A stretch of DNA of 27,976 nt, from NCBI GenBank assembly GCA_002394305.1, contig DGTM01000066.1:1-27976 (forward strand), given 5' to 3'. The notes under the pieces are model-generated. The model was not told where the DNA came from. It did not search any database and saw only the letters and a list, made by a program, of their open reading frames with translations. Positions 1-7,470 of this stretch are shown one piece after another. Origin of the DNA: Prevotellaceae bacterium UBA4336. Lineage in GTDB: Bacteria; Bacteroidota; Bacteroidia; Bacteroidales; Bacteroidaceae. How positions within the stretch are numbered: the stretch's first letter is position 1; every line of letters starts with the position of its first letter. The translations under genes were made by a program, and so were the position numbers.

Positions 1-1403
1 TTGGGGCCCTCGGTGTTATAGCTGACGATGACACCTGCGTCGCTCTCGCCTGTCGCGAACTTCAGGTATGGATATTGCTCGAGATCGTCTTTCGTGATGG
101 AGAAGCCAATGGGATAGGCGGCTACCATGCGCTTATAATAGTCCTGATGTTCCTTGAAATAGTTTTTCAATACATACTTGACCATAGCCGATCCCTGACT
201 GTGACCCGCAATGATGAACGGGCGGCCGTTGTTGCAGTTCTCGAAGAAGTAGTCGAGGGATGCTTTGATGTCGGTATAGGATAAACCGGCAAGTGCTGGC
301 TCAATACTTCCGTATTTCTTTGAAACTTCTCCAGCATACTTCATGCCAACCTGGCGATAATATGGTACAAACACGTTGCAAGACTCCTCAAACACGCTTG
401 CATTCGTCTCATATTCACCCTGAGCGCGCAATATCATCTCGGCGTTGTCGATAGGTACGTAATTGGAGGCACCATCGTCGAAACTCGACTCAATGTACGA
501 AGTTGAGTAGATGTAGATAGCATCAACGTCTTTGGTGATTTCCGGAAACGCAAGCCAGTTGTCATCATCGCTGTAATCGATAGTCTCCGGCTGTACTCTC
601 GTCATCTGGAATGAAGCTGTGTAAGTCGAACCGTCCTCGCGAACACGCAGGGCCGTTGCTTTCATCACATCATCCTTGATGCTTTCAATTTCCCACCACT
701 CACGCAGTTCCTCGCTGTTTTTTGTGTCCTGCCAGCGGGTGCAGAGCAACGTGCCATCGACGAAGTAGTCTGCCAGGTAGTGGGGAGCTTCTACCCACTT
801 GTTGTCCACCAAGTCGTAGAATGCGTAGTTGCCGGCGGCCATGCATTCCCAACGGTGTACCTCATCGTTAGTTGGGTCACCCAAATCTCTGGTCACCTTG
901 CCTTCCCATGTGCCAAGGAAAGCTGACTCATAGTCTTTTGTCACGCGTACCCAGCGCTCCTCTTCATATACCTCGTGATAAGCCTCTTTGCCATCAACAA
1001 GGACAGTCCATTCGGAACTCAGCACCATATCCTCATCTGTAATGGAGGAAACGGTAACATTCAGCACATGTGTGGTGTGGTCATCTTCCTTCGCTGTAAT
1101 GATCATTTTGTTTCCGTCGATCTTGACGTCGGCTTCCACCTCGTCGTTCCACGATTTGCTATAGAAATCAGAAAGACTACCGTATGCTTTCGTAGGTGAA
1201 TCGAATGTGACAACAGCTTTCAAGTTGGTTGGACACGGCTTGCCGTCCAGTTCGGCAGTCATCCATTTGCCGACAATTTTCTCAGCAAGGTTGATGTCAG
1301 GTTGTGGGGCGGGGGTGTCTTCGTTCGACGAACACGATGTGAACACACTTGCGCCGCAAACGAGGATAGCGGCGAACATCCAATGGACAAAATTCTTTTG
1401 CAT
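1..1403 (-). CDS. DUF3089 alpha/beta-hydrolase-like lipoprotein (3' end outside window)
   Basis: Reading from ATG at 1403 gives an open frame of about 467 codons that runs off the left edge, so the C-terminus is missing. The protein starts MQKNFVHWMFAAILVCGAS and has a lipobox ending at Cys24 (VFTSC), so it should be an outer-membrane or surface lipoprotein. Residues of about 40-190 hold two stretches resembling lipocalin-like modules (IVGKWMTAELDGK, then FLGTWEGKVT). The second half carries DUF3089 features: DVDAIYIYSTSY, a tyrosine-rich YYRQVG segment, and the nucleophile elbow GHSQGSAMV, in which Ser is the likely catalytic nucleophile. The family is a putative lipase/esterase group with unknown substrate. 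It has its own promoter about 260 bases upstream. The domain call is firm; the substrate is unknown. Confidence 0.85.
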   Translation of the reverse strand, partial: MQKNFVHWMFAAILVCGASVFTSCSSNEDTPAPQPDINLAEKIVGKWMTAELDGKPCPTNLKAVVTFDSPTKAYGSLSDFYSKSWNDEVEADVKIDGNKMIITAKEDDHTTHVLNVTVSSITDEDMVLSSEWTVLVDGKEAYHEVYEEERWVRVTKDYESAFLGTWEGKVTRDLGDPTNDEVHRWECMAAGNYAFYDLVDNKWVEAPHYLADYFVDGTLLCTRWQDTKNSEELREWWEIESIKDDVMKATALRVREDGSTYTASFQMTRVQPETIDYSDDDNWLAFPEITKDVDAIYIYSTSYIESSFDDGASNYVPIDNAEMILRAQGEYETNASVFEESCNVFVPYYRQVGMKYAGEVSKKYGSIEPALAGLSYTDIKASLDYFFENCNNGRPFIIAGHSQGSAMVKYVLKNYFKEHQDYYKRMVAAYPIGFSITKDDLEQYPYLKFATGESDAGVIVSYNTEGP

Positions 1404-1670
1404 AATTGTTTGGGGTTAGATGTTAAGTTATTGATAAATGTTACACACAATTTTCAATCCATGCAAGCATATTGCCTCTTGCTGCTTCGTTCGTTTTCGC
1501 AGCCTTTCGGCGGCTAACGGTGACTGATTATCAGCACTTTACAGCGAATCTGGGAAACATTTGGGAAACATAATGAGCATATACTGCACATTCTACACCC
1601 GTGTCCCAATATCCACAATTTTACTGATAAAAGGCTTGCTCATTGATTGGAGTTTTTAGGATTGCACTTG
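1404..1670 (-). other. Long 5' leader of the DUF3089 gene
   Basis: About 260 bases lie between the predicted promoter and the ATG at 1403. No open frame here looks real. The only structure noted is a direct repeat TGGGAAACA at about 1551-1571. A leader of this length could carry regulation, but no known riboswitch was recognised. Confidence 0.4.
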
Positions 1671-1702
1671 CAAAAGTAGGAAAAGATTTCAATGTAAACA
1701 AA
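1671..1702 (-). promoter_or_regulatory. Bacteroidetes-type promoter for the DUF3089 gene
   Basis: On the minus strand, TTTG (1702-1699) is followed after 20 bases by TACTTTTG (1678-1671). This matches the Bacteroidetes sigma-ABfr consensus TTTG-N19-21-TAnnTTTG exactly. The only gene downstream on this strand is the DUF3089 lipoprotein. Confidence 0.8.
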
Positions 1703-1707
1703 TAAGT

Positions 1708-1817
1708 TGTACACCAAGTGGTAAACATTAACATTCATTAACCAACTTGTTGAACATGAGCACACAAAGCGATGCCCATTGATGTACACCAAGTGGTGTT
1801 ACACCGAGTGGTGTACA
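1708..1817. promoter_or_regulatory. Operator-like inverted repeats (TACACCAAGTGGTGTA)
   Basis: Three copies of a near-palindrome, TACACC(A/G)AGTGGT(GTA), lie at 1708-1722, 1783-1799 and 1800-1817. The first ends five bases upstream of the -33 box of the DUF3089 promoter. The last two are head to tail and bounded by GTACACCA and TGGTGTAC arms. Position and symmetry suggest sites for a dimeric repressor or activator of the DUF3089 gene. The paired copies also follow the GH5-GH43 stop at 1844 and could fold after it, but there is no T-tract, so a terminator role is less likely. The regulator is unknown. Confidence 0.55.
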
Positions 1818-1843
1818 TCTCATGGTCAGTCGCTTCCTGAAGG

Positions 1844-4675
1844 CTAAGGCTCCGTCGAAATCCAGTCGAAGTCGGCATAGCCGCCTTGTTGCTTGGTGGC
1901 GTAGCAGAAGATGCCGAAGCGCGAGCCGACGAAGACAGAGAGGTTGAACGACTGCTGTGTCTCGCCGCCGAAGGGTTCCCAGGTCTTGCCGTCGAGGGAG
2001 TACTGGAAGCGGGCCTTGTTCTCGCCGTAACGGATGGAGGCGCGGAGATAAACATATCGAGACCTCCCATCCCCCTTTAGGGGGAGTTCCTGCCGCGAAA
2101 GTCTCCCCCTAAAGGGGGTTGGGGGGTCCGTGGCTTTGTGAACCTCATCCTGACACCAAACAAGTTGATAGGCAGACCCACCCCTGCCCTCTCTTAAAGG
2201 GAGGGAGTCTTTATTCTCCCCCTTTAAGGGGGAGTTAGAGGGGGTCCGCTCCACACAAATCATGGCGTAGGGGTCCTGGAAGATGCAGATGCCGGCGCGG
2301 TCGCCTTCCTGGAGATGGCTGACGTCGAGGCGAATGGTGGCTGTAGAAGCTCGGTCGGGGTCGGCAAAGATGCGCTGGGTGAGCATGCCTTGGGCCTGAG
2401 GCAGACGCTCGGCAATGCCGACGGTCCGCAGCCGCAGCCAGCCGGGACGTTCGGTGAGGCTCCAGGCACCCTCGGCTGGATAGTGGTTCCACTGCCACTG
2501 CATCCCGAGCATCGGCTCGCTGAAGTCGTCGCTGCGAGGCAGGCGGTTGATGCTCTTGCCTTCGCTCGTCGGACTTGGAATGCGTTCGGTGAAGCTGGCG
2601 TATGGCTTGCCGTTCATGCCCACGATGGGCCAGCCGTCCTGCCACTCCACGGGTTGCAGGTTGGGGAAGCGGCCCAGGGCTCCGAGGTCTTCCTGCATGA
2701 TGGTCCACCACTTGCCGCCTGTGTCCTCCACGAGTGCGCCCTGGTGGATGGTGTTGGGCTTCCCGTCGTACCACTTCTCCACGAGCACGCGCTCTTCGTA
2801 GGGACCGAAGATGTCCTTCGAGCGGAACACGGTCTGACCGCTCGGCCAGCCGCCGTATGTGGCATATATATAATAGTAGTCGCCTATCTTGTAGAGGTGG
2901 CAGCCTTCCAGCCCGCTGCCTTCTCTTACGACGACTTCCTGCTCGCGAAGAAGATTGAAGTCTTCGTCGAGCTCGCACATCTGCAGATGGTTGATGCCAC
3001 AGACGATATAGACTTTGCCGCCGTCGAAGAGGAGACCCGGGTCGTAGTAGTTGCGTGAGAGGCGGCGCACCGTCCATTCGCCCTCGGGGTCGGTTGCCGT
3101 GAGGAGCCAAGCCCTGTGGTCGTTGCCGTTGACGAGGAGGTAGAACGTGCCGTCGTGCCACTTGATAGACGATGCCCACATGCCCCGGGCGTAAGCGTTC
3201 TTGCCGTCGCGGAGGCTGTACTTGTCCTCGTCGGTGAGCTGCGTGAGCGGCTGGGCACAATACTCCCAGTTGACCATGTCGTGCGACCGGAGGATGGTGG
3301 CTCCGGGGAAGTGGTACATCGTGGTGCTGACCATGTAGTACGTGTCCGAAACACGTATCACGTCGGGGTCGGGGAAGTCGGCACGGACGATGGGGTTCGT
3401 GAACGTTCCCTTTTCACCTTTTAACCTTTTTACCTTTTCACCTTTATAGTCCTTGTACCATTGCCAGCAGGCCCCGGAGCAGGCTTCGGGGTTGCCGTCG
3501 AAGGCAGGGACGGGGTGCTCGGGGTCTTTCACGAGGCGGTCCAGGTCGAGGTAGTCGTGCGGATGCGTCAGGGTCATCGAGACGTTGCCGAAGTGGTCGA
3601 GCATCGCCTTGTAGCAGACGCCCCACTTCGACGTGCTGGCCGTCGCCCAGGTGCCCAGATTCCTGTAGATGGAGTCGCCCCATTCGTTGACCTTGTCGAA
3701 GACGCGCGGCTCCTTGACGGGACTCCAGTCGACCTCGGAGACGAAGATGGGATGCGTCTCGACGACAGGCACCTGCTTCCTGAACTGGCGGATGAAGTCT
3801 TGCTTGCTCTTCTCGATGTCGGCGTCGCGGTCCACCTTCTTGTCGTCGCAGCCGTACCAGCCGGGATAGACATGGACGGCATAGCCGATGTTCCGACCCT
3901 CAACGGGATGCTCCTTGTAGGCGGCATAGTTCGACTGGAAGCCCGTCCCCGGCACCCAGATGATGCCGTCGAAGCCGTTCCTGCGGATGACCTCGACGAT
4001 GGGCTGGAAGTAGTCGTGCAAGGCCCGGACGTCGTCTTTACCTTCGCTGTTCCTGATGTTGATGGGCTCGTTGGCAAGCTCGATGCCGATTTGTCCCGAG
4101 TACTTCCTGAGGGTGTCGTCCCTTGAGACGATGTCCCACACCTCCATGAGGTACTTCTGGTAGTAGTCGCCCACCTTGAGGTTGAAGGGGCAGACGCCCG
4201 GGGGCCGCACCACGACGTACATGCCGTGCGCCAAAGCCTTCTGTGCCAAAGGCATGTAGAGCGAGCGCATGTACCTCCGGAGTCGGTCGGGATTGAAGTG
4301 GCTGATGTCGGCCTCGCCGCCGATGCCTTGGGGTTGTTCCGCTGAAACGGGATAGACGAAGTCCTTGTCGTTGGTCCAGGCCGGGTCGAGGTGCAGGCGG
4401 AAGATGTCGCAGTTCGAGCGCTCAAGGCCCGTATAGAGTTTCTCGAAATAGTCGAGGCAACGACGGAGTCCCTCGTCGTCGTAGCTCCATCCCCATCGTC
4501 CGCCGTTGAACCAGGCGTTGGGTGTGTCCATCACACCATGCAACACGACACGATTGCCGTATGCATCCACCAAGTGCCGCCCCTCCACGTGAAGCGCAGG
4601 AAGCGACCGCTCCACCTGTGCCTGAGTCATCATGGATGCCAGACACATATATAATAATAATGTCAGTTTCCTCAT
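1844..4675 (-). CDS. Secreted GH5-GH43 fusion glycoside hydrolase
   Basis: The chosen start is the ATG at 4675, because the next residues form a signal peptide (MRKLTLLLYMCLASMMTQAQ). A longer open frame upstream only overlaps msrC. The 943-residue protein has a GH5-like domain (about 25-405) with ELANEP near residue 200 (acid/base Glu) and FVSEVDW near 313 (nucleophile Glu). A lysine-rich linker follows at about 411-422, then a five-blade GH43 domain with ADFPDPDVI (base Asp), YYDPGLLFDGG and LEGCHLYK (acid Glu). The C-terminus is a beta-xylosidase-type concanavalin-like domain from about 735. The GH43 part resembles beta-xylosidases/arabinofuranosidases, so hemicellulose is the likely substrate class (inference). 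Two foreign palindromic segments are inserted in frame at about residues 808-833 and 848-870. Its ATG overlaps the msrC stop (ATGA), which implies translational coupling. Confidence 0.9.
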   Translation of the reverse strand: MRKLTLLLYMCLASMMTQAQVERSLPALHVEGRHLVDAYGNRVVLHGVMDTPNAWFNGGRWGWSYDDEGLRRCLDYFEKLYTGLERSNCDIFRLHLDPAWTNDKDFVYPVSAEQPQGIGGEADISHFNPDRLRRYMRSLYMPLAQKALAHGMYVVVRPPGVCPFNLKVGDYYQKYLMEVWDIVSRDDTLRKYSGQIGIELANEPINIRNSEGKDDVRALHDYFQPIVEVIRRNGFDGIIWVPGTGFQSNYAAYKEHPVEGRNIGYAVHVYPGWYGCDDKKVDRDADIEKSKQDFIRQFRKQVPVVETHPIFVSEVDWSPVKEPRVFDKVNEWGDSIYRNLGTWATASTSKWGVCYKAMLDHFGNVSMTLTHPHDYLDLDRLVKDPEHPVPAFDGNPEACSGACWQWYKDYKGEKVKRLKGEKGTFTNPIVRADFPDPDVIRVSDTYYMVSTTMYHFPGATILRSHDMVNWEYCAQPLTQLTDEDKYSLRDGKNAYARGMWASSIKWHDGTFYLLVNGNDHRAWLLTATDPEGEWTVRRLSRNYYDPGLLFDGGKVYIVCGINHLQMCELDEDFNLLREQEVVVREGSGLEGCHLYKIGDYYYIYATYGGWPSGQTVFRSKDIFGPYEERVLVEKWYDGKPNTIHQGALVEDTGGKWWTIMQEDLGALGRFPNLQPVEWQDGWPIVGMNGKPYASFTERIPSPTSEGKSINRLPRSDDFSEPMLGMQWQWNHYPAEGAWSLTERPGWLRLRTVGIAERLPQAQGMLTQRIFADPDRASTATIRLDVSHLQEGDRAGICIFQDPYAMICVERTPSNSPLKGENKDSLPLREGRGGSAYQLVWCQDEVHKATDPPTPFRGRLSRQELPLKGDGRSRYVYLRASIRYGENKARFQYSLDGKTWEPFGGETQQSFNLSVFVGSRFGIFCYATKQQGGYADFDWISTEP
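2063..2130. repeat. Palindromic repeat inserted in the GH43 C-terminal domain (copy 2)
   Basis: The arms CCCCCTTTAGGGGGAG and CTCCCCCTAAAGGGGG form an inverted repeat. On the coding strand it is translated in frame as DPPTPFRGRLSRQELPLKGD, between VHKAT and YVYLRA of the concanavalin-like domain. LPLKG peptides of this kind come from G/C-run palindromes scattered through Bacteroidetes genomes. The reading frame is kept and no stop is introduced. Confidence 0.75.
2177..2250. repeat. Palindromic repeat inserted in the GH43 C-terminal domain (copy 1)
   Basis: The arms CTCTTAAAGGGAGGGAG and CTCCCCCTTTAAGGGGGAG form nested palindromes. They are translated in frame as TPSNSPLKGENKDSLPLREG between MICVER and YQLVWCQDEV. 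Only about 15 native residues separate it from copy 2, so both lie in neighbouring loops of the same beta-sandwich. Confidence 0.75.
3408..3446. repeat. AAGGTRAAA low-complexity repeat encoding the GH5-GH43 linker
   Basis: On the coding strand, short units of AAGGTGAAA, AAGGTAAAA and AGGTTAAAA run together and are translated KGEKVKRLKGEK. They fall exactly at the junction between the GH5 and GH43 domains. Similar A/G-rich runs are common between genes in Bacteroidales, so the linker may be a former intergenic sequence. Confidence 0.6.
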
Positions 4676-5142
4676 GGTAACATCTTTACGATTTGTTCGA
4701 GGTAGCGACGGTCGGTCTCGTCGAAGGTGTCGAGCTCGGCACTGTCGATGTCGAGGACGCCAATGATTTCTCCCTCCATGGTGACGGGGACGACGATTTC
4801 GCTCCTGGATGCCGACGAGCAGGCGATGTGGCCAGGGAACTGGTCGACGTCGGGCACAATCTGCGTCTCCCCCTTTTGCCAAGCCGTGCCGCACACTCCC
4901 CTACCCTTCTTGATACGGGTACAGGCCATCGGCCCTTGGAACGGACCGAGCAGAAGAACGTCGTCCCGAACGCGGTAGAAGCCTGTCCACCAGAAGCCGA
5001 ACGTCTCATGCAGCATCGCTGCCACGTTGGCCATATTGGCAATGAGGTCTGGCTCTTCCCCTACTACTGACTTTATCTGCGGCAGCAGCGCTTCGTAGCG
5101 TTCCTGCTTTGTCTCGCCCTGAATGACTAACTGTTCTGACAT
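4672..5142 (-). CDS. msrC: Free methionine-(R)-sulfoxide reductase (GAF domain)
   Basis: The 156-residue protein is a single GAF domain that reduces free Met-R-O in the cytoplasm with electrons from thioredoxin. The three family cysteines are present in MACTRI, GVCGTAW and HIACSSASRSEIVVP, along with LLGPFQGP, VPDVDQFPGHIA and GVLDIDSAELDTFD. The length equals that of the fRMsr family. In the last Cys motif, Ser replaces the Asp usually seen after Cys. The start at 5142 (MSEQLVIQG) gives the normal family N-terminus; a longer frame only reads back into the rep gene. It lies 25 bases after rep, and its TGA overlaps the next ATG, so it is the middle gene of a three-gene transcript. Confidence 0.92.
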   Translation of the reverse strand: MSEQLVIQGETKQERYEALLPQIKSVVGEEPDLIANMANVAAMLHETFGFWWTGFYRVRDDVLLLGPFQGPMACTRIKKGRGVCGTAWQKGETQIVPDVDQFPGHIACSSASRSEIVVPVTMEGEIIGVLDIDSAELDTFDETDRRYLEQIVKMLP

Positions 5143-5167
5143 CTTGTTTTCTGATTCTTTATTAATA

Positions 5168-6619
5168 TTAATTGGCGTCTTGGAAGATATAGGTGAGGCG
5201 TTTGTCGGCACCGAAGGCGCTGTAGAAATAGCTGATGATCTCGCTGAGATGCTCTTCCCACTGTTCTGAGACAAACTTGTTGGGCACCTCCACGAACACG
5301 ACCTTGTCGCGGACGGCCCAGAGGCTGGCGCAGGTCATGTACTGGTTGTAGAACGGTTCGCCCAGACGTTCCTTGGCTTTCTCCATCCACATCTCCCACT
5401 TTTGCTGATAGACGGGTTGCACGAAGGGGCGCTCCGGCTTCTCGTCGACAATCTCCACAGCCTCGGCAAACTCGGGCTCCTTGGGTTTCTGCTGCTCGAG
5501 GAGCCAGCGGTAGAGCACTTCGGTGACGTAGGCATGAACGTTGTCCGGCTGCTTGTCCTCGATGAGCTTGTCAATACGGGCCAGCTCTTCTCTGAGGTCG
5601 AGACCGTCGTAGATGAGGTCTTCCAATTTCGACCATTCCATCGGCTGAAGTCCGTATCGGGTGATGAGCTTGGCCCGCGTCTTGCCCAGGAAACTCTCGT
5701 GCAGTTGTGCCTGCCCCATCTTGCCCTCGATAAGGGTAAAGCGGATGCTGTCCGGGTCGCCACGACGGACGCCATAGGGATAGACCGGCTCGTACTCGAA
5801 GCAGAACTCCACCTTGCCCTCGTCCGAGAGCTTGCGCATCTCCTTGAGCACAGGGTCGAGCACATCGCGGTGGAAGGCTCCGTACTTGACGTACTTGTTC
5901 TCGATGATGCGCTTGTGGTCCTTGCTGAACGTGAGCACGCCGAAGAACTCCTTCAGGTCGATGTAGTTCACGGTGCATGAGCCAATCTTTCGCCAAGCGC
6001 TCAGGTAGATGTAGAGTCGCGGCGTGCGCGGACTGCGGCAGAGCTGCGTGATGCCCTTCAGGTGGCGTGTATAGCCCTTGCGGAGGTTCAGAATCTCGCG
6101 GGCGCTCTCGTCCACCATGTCTATCTTGATGACGCCCTTGCGCCGCTGCCCACCCTTGTAGGCCACCTTCTCGCCGGCAGCGTTCAGCTCGGCCTTCGGG
6201 AACTCTATCTTGTGGAAGATGTTCTGCATCACCGTGTATTCCACGCCCTCGTACTCGTCGTAGCGCTTGTAGGACATGTCCAACTTGTGCAAGGCTTCGC
6301 ACGCCACCTCCAACTCGTCGTACTTCTTGGGGCTGATGCCCAGCTCCTTCAGCGGTATCTCAAAGTGGAGCAGGTTGCCCGAGAGGTCCTCCGGCTTGAA
6401 AAGGAACGACTTCTCGCCCAGGCTGAGTTGTTCGCGGATGCGATTCTGCAGCTGCGATATGATGGCAATCATCAGGTTGGTCTGCACCAACGAGAAGTTG
6501 CCACGAATCTGTGTGTAGCTTACCGGATTCAGGATGAAGTCCAGGTCGCGATTGTTAGCTATCGTCTGCACCAACTCATTTCTTGGGTTGACCATAGCAA
6601 GTCCTTTTTTCTTTGCCAT
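5168..6619 (-). CDS. Plasmid-type replication initiator: Rep_3 fold with C-terminal DnaA domain I
   Basis: The protein has 483 residues from the ATG at 6619, the only start downstream of the predicted promoter. Residues of about 10-250 resemble Rep_3 (RepA/RepB) initiators: an opening NPRNELVQTIANN, LVQTNLMIAIISQLQ, and a paired winged-helix organisation ending with SPRTPRLYIYLSAWR and LKEFFGV. Rep_3 proteins bind origin iterons. Residues of about 405-480 look like DnaA domain I (WEMWMEKAKERLGEPFYNQY, then VVFVEVPNKFVSEQWEEH), the part of DnaA that contacts the replicative helicase. The middle, about 330-400, is acidic and probably a linker. Adjacent iterons, parA and a small partner gene support a replicon-initiator role. 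The Rep_3 and DnaA_N assignments rest on motif reading, not a profile search. Confidence 0.85.
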   Translation of the reverse strand: MAKKKGLAMVNPRNELVQTIANNRDLDFILNPVSYTQIRGNFSLVQTNLMIAIISQLQNRIREQLSLGEKSFLFKPEDLSGNLLHFEIPLKELGISPKKYDELEVACEALHKLDMSYKRYDEYEGVEYTVMQNIFHKIEFPKAELNAAGEKVAYKGGQRRKGVIKIDMVDESAREILNLRKGYTRHLKGITQLCRSPRTPRLYIYLSAWRKIGSCTVNYIDLKEFFGVLTFSKDHKRIIENKYVKYGAFHRDVLDPVLKEMRKLSDEGKVEFCFEYEPVYPYGVRRGDPDSIRFTLIEGKMGQAQLHESFLGKTRAKLITRYGLQPMEWSKLEDLIYDGLDLREELARIDKLIEDKQPDNVHAYVTEVLYRWLLEQQKPKEPEFAEAVEIVDEKPERPFVQPVYQQKWEMWMEKAKERLGEPFYNQYMTCASLWAVRDKVVFVEVPNKFVSEQWEEHLSEIISYFYSAFGADKRLTYIFQDAN

Positions 6620-6645
6620 CTCGTTTTCTTCGATGAATTCGTCTG

Positions 6646-6677
6646 CAAAATTAGGCCATTCCATCATAAATTCCAAA
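6646..6677 (-). promoter_or_regulatory. Promoter of the rep-msrC-GH5/GH43 operon
   Basis: The minus strand carries TTTG (6677-6674), 20 bases, then TAATTTTG (6653-6646), a full consensus match. Transcription would start near 6639, about 20 bases before the rep ATG at 6619. This excludes the alternative upstream starts at 6664, 6667 and 6790. An iteron-like copy at 6716-6733 lies about 40 bases upstream, so initiator autoregulation is plausible. Confidence 0.75.
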
Positions 6678-6715
6678 CTTTTTAATGAAAAATGTTTGTT
6701 TTCGGTTGAAAAAGT

Positions 6716-7133
6716 GTTCCAAACTCTCGCACTTCGTTGTTTTTTGCCTTTCGCACGTCGGTGAAGGAAGGCATTCACACCATTCTGCACGTTTTCTTTG
6801 CACCGGGCTTATCCGCCAGCGTTGCACCCATGTTTCCCATGTTGTCTTCCGAGTGTCCTCTTCCACCGCCGCACCGTCGTCTGCTCCCTGCCTGCACCAT
6901 CCTCTTCCCCCGCTGCACAATCATCTGCTCCCTGCCAGCACCATCCGTGTTCGCAGTTCGTGACAAGGCTGTTCCCTCCAGCCGGGATGAATGTCCCTAC
7001 CCTACCCTATTTGCCAACACCCTTGCCAGAGACCAGAAAGATGCAAAGTCTTCTCGAAGTCCTCACCGTGTCTTCACATTCTGTACACCAATAGTTCTCA
7101 TTCCTCGCACCAAGTCTTCCGCTTGTTCGCACC
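6716..7133 (-). repeat. Left iteron block of the replication origin
   Basis: Repeats of the form GGTGCGnnnnnnnGGAAn (18 bases) are read on the minus strand. The best four start at 7050, 7072, 7094 and 7116, spaced exactly 22 bp. The copy at 7050-7067 reads GGTGAGGACTTCGAGAAG. More degenerate copies, keeping GGTGC and GGAA, lie at about 6740, 6764, 6787, 6811, 6858, 6881, 6902 and 6925, with 21-24 bp spacing apart from one gap. A clear one is at 6716-6733 next to the rep promoter. Regular two-turn spacing is typical of initiator binding sites. No gene is supported in this stretch; the open frames here are by-products of the repeats. Confidence 0.7.
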
Positions 7134-7139
7134 ATACGA

Positions 7140-7300
7140 CGCGTATTGCTCTGAATAGCAATAGTTTTCGGTTCGGAATAAACATTATAAAAGCAAAACG
7201 TGATAAACGATGTTCTATAAAAGACGTCAGTTTTATAATAATTGAATTTCTTTATTTAATATCGTGTCCTCTAAGTTGTTGTTATTCAGTTGCTACATTG
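7140..7300. other. AT-rich segment between iteron blocks; candidate DNA unwinding element
   Basis: About 7180-7264 has roughly a quarter G+C by hand count, against well over half in the neighbouring genes. It contains the inverted repeats TATTGCT/AGCAATA (7144-7163) and TATAAAA/TTTTATA with the 8-base loop GACGTCAG. The iteron blocks on its two sides point away from each other. Low melting energy and this symmetry suit an origin opening site. No clear DnaA box was found. Confidence 0.5.
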
Positions 7301-7306
7301 TCTTTT

Positions 7307-7416
7307 TGTGCGGAGATTGTGAACACATGGTGCGAACGAACGGAACATTTGGTGTGGAGTTTCGTGTCATAGGTGCGGATTTCAGGTACATCTGCCTATG
7401 TGCGGATTTTAGGAAC
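7307..7416 (+). repeat. Right iteron block of the replication origin
   Basis: Five direct copies of an 18-base unit start at 7307, 7329, 7351, 7372 and 7399, with spacing of 22, 22, 21 and 27 bp. Examples are GGTGCGAACGAACGGAAC (7329) and GGTGCGGATTTCAGGTAC (7372). The consensus is about GGTGCGGAnTTnnGGAAC. This is the same sequence as the left block in opposite orientation, so the two blocks face outward from the AT-rich segment. Confidence 0.78.
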
Positions 7417-7470
7417 ACTTCTGGCTTTCTGTTTATTTACCCTATCTAATAATATATACGAGATTTCTCC

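Noticed and set aside
4676..4894. N-terminal extension of the GH5-GH43 enzyme
   Set aside because: Arg/His-rich peptide read from msrC in another frame; the signal peptide begins at 4675.
6620..6790. Upstream starts of the replication initiator
   Set aside because: The predicted promoter at 6646-6677 places the transcript start downstream of these codons.
6685..7372. Forward open frames over the left iteron block and AT-rich core
   Set aside because: They follow the iterons (repeated HH and PAPS-type peptides) and lie on the rep promoter region.
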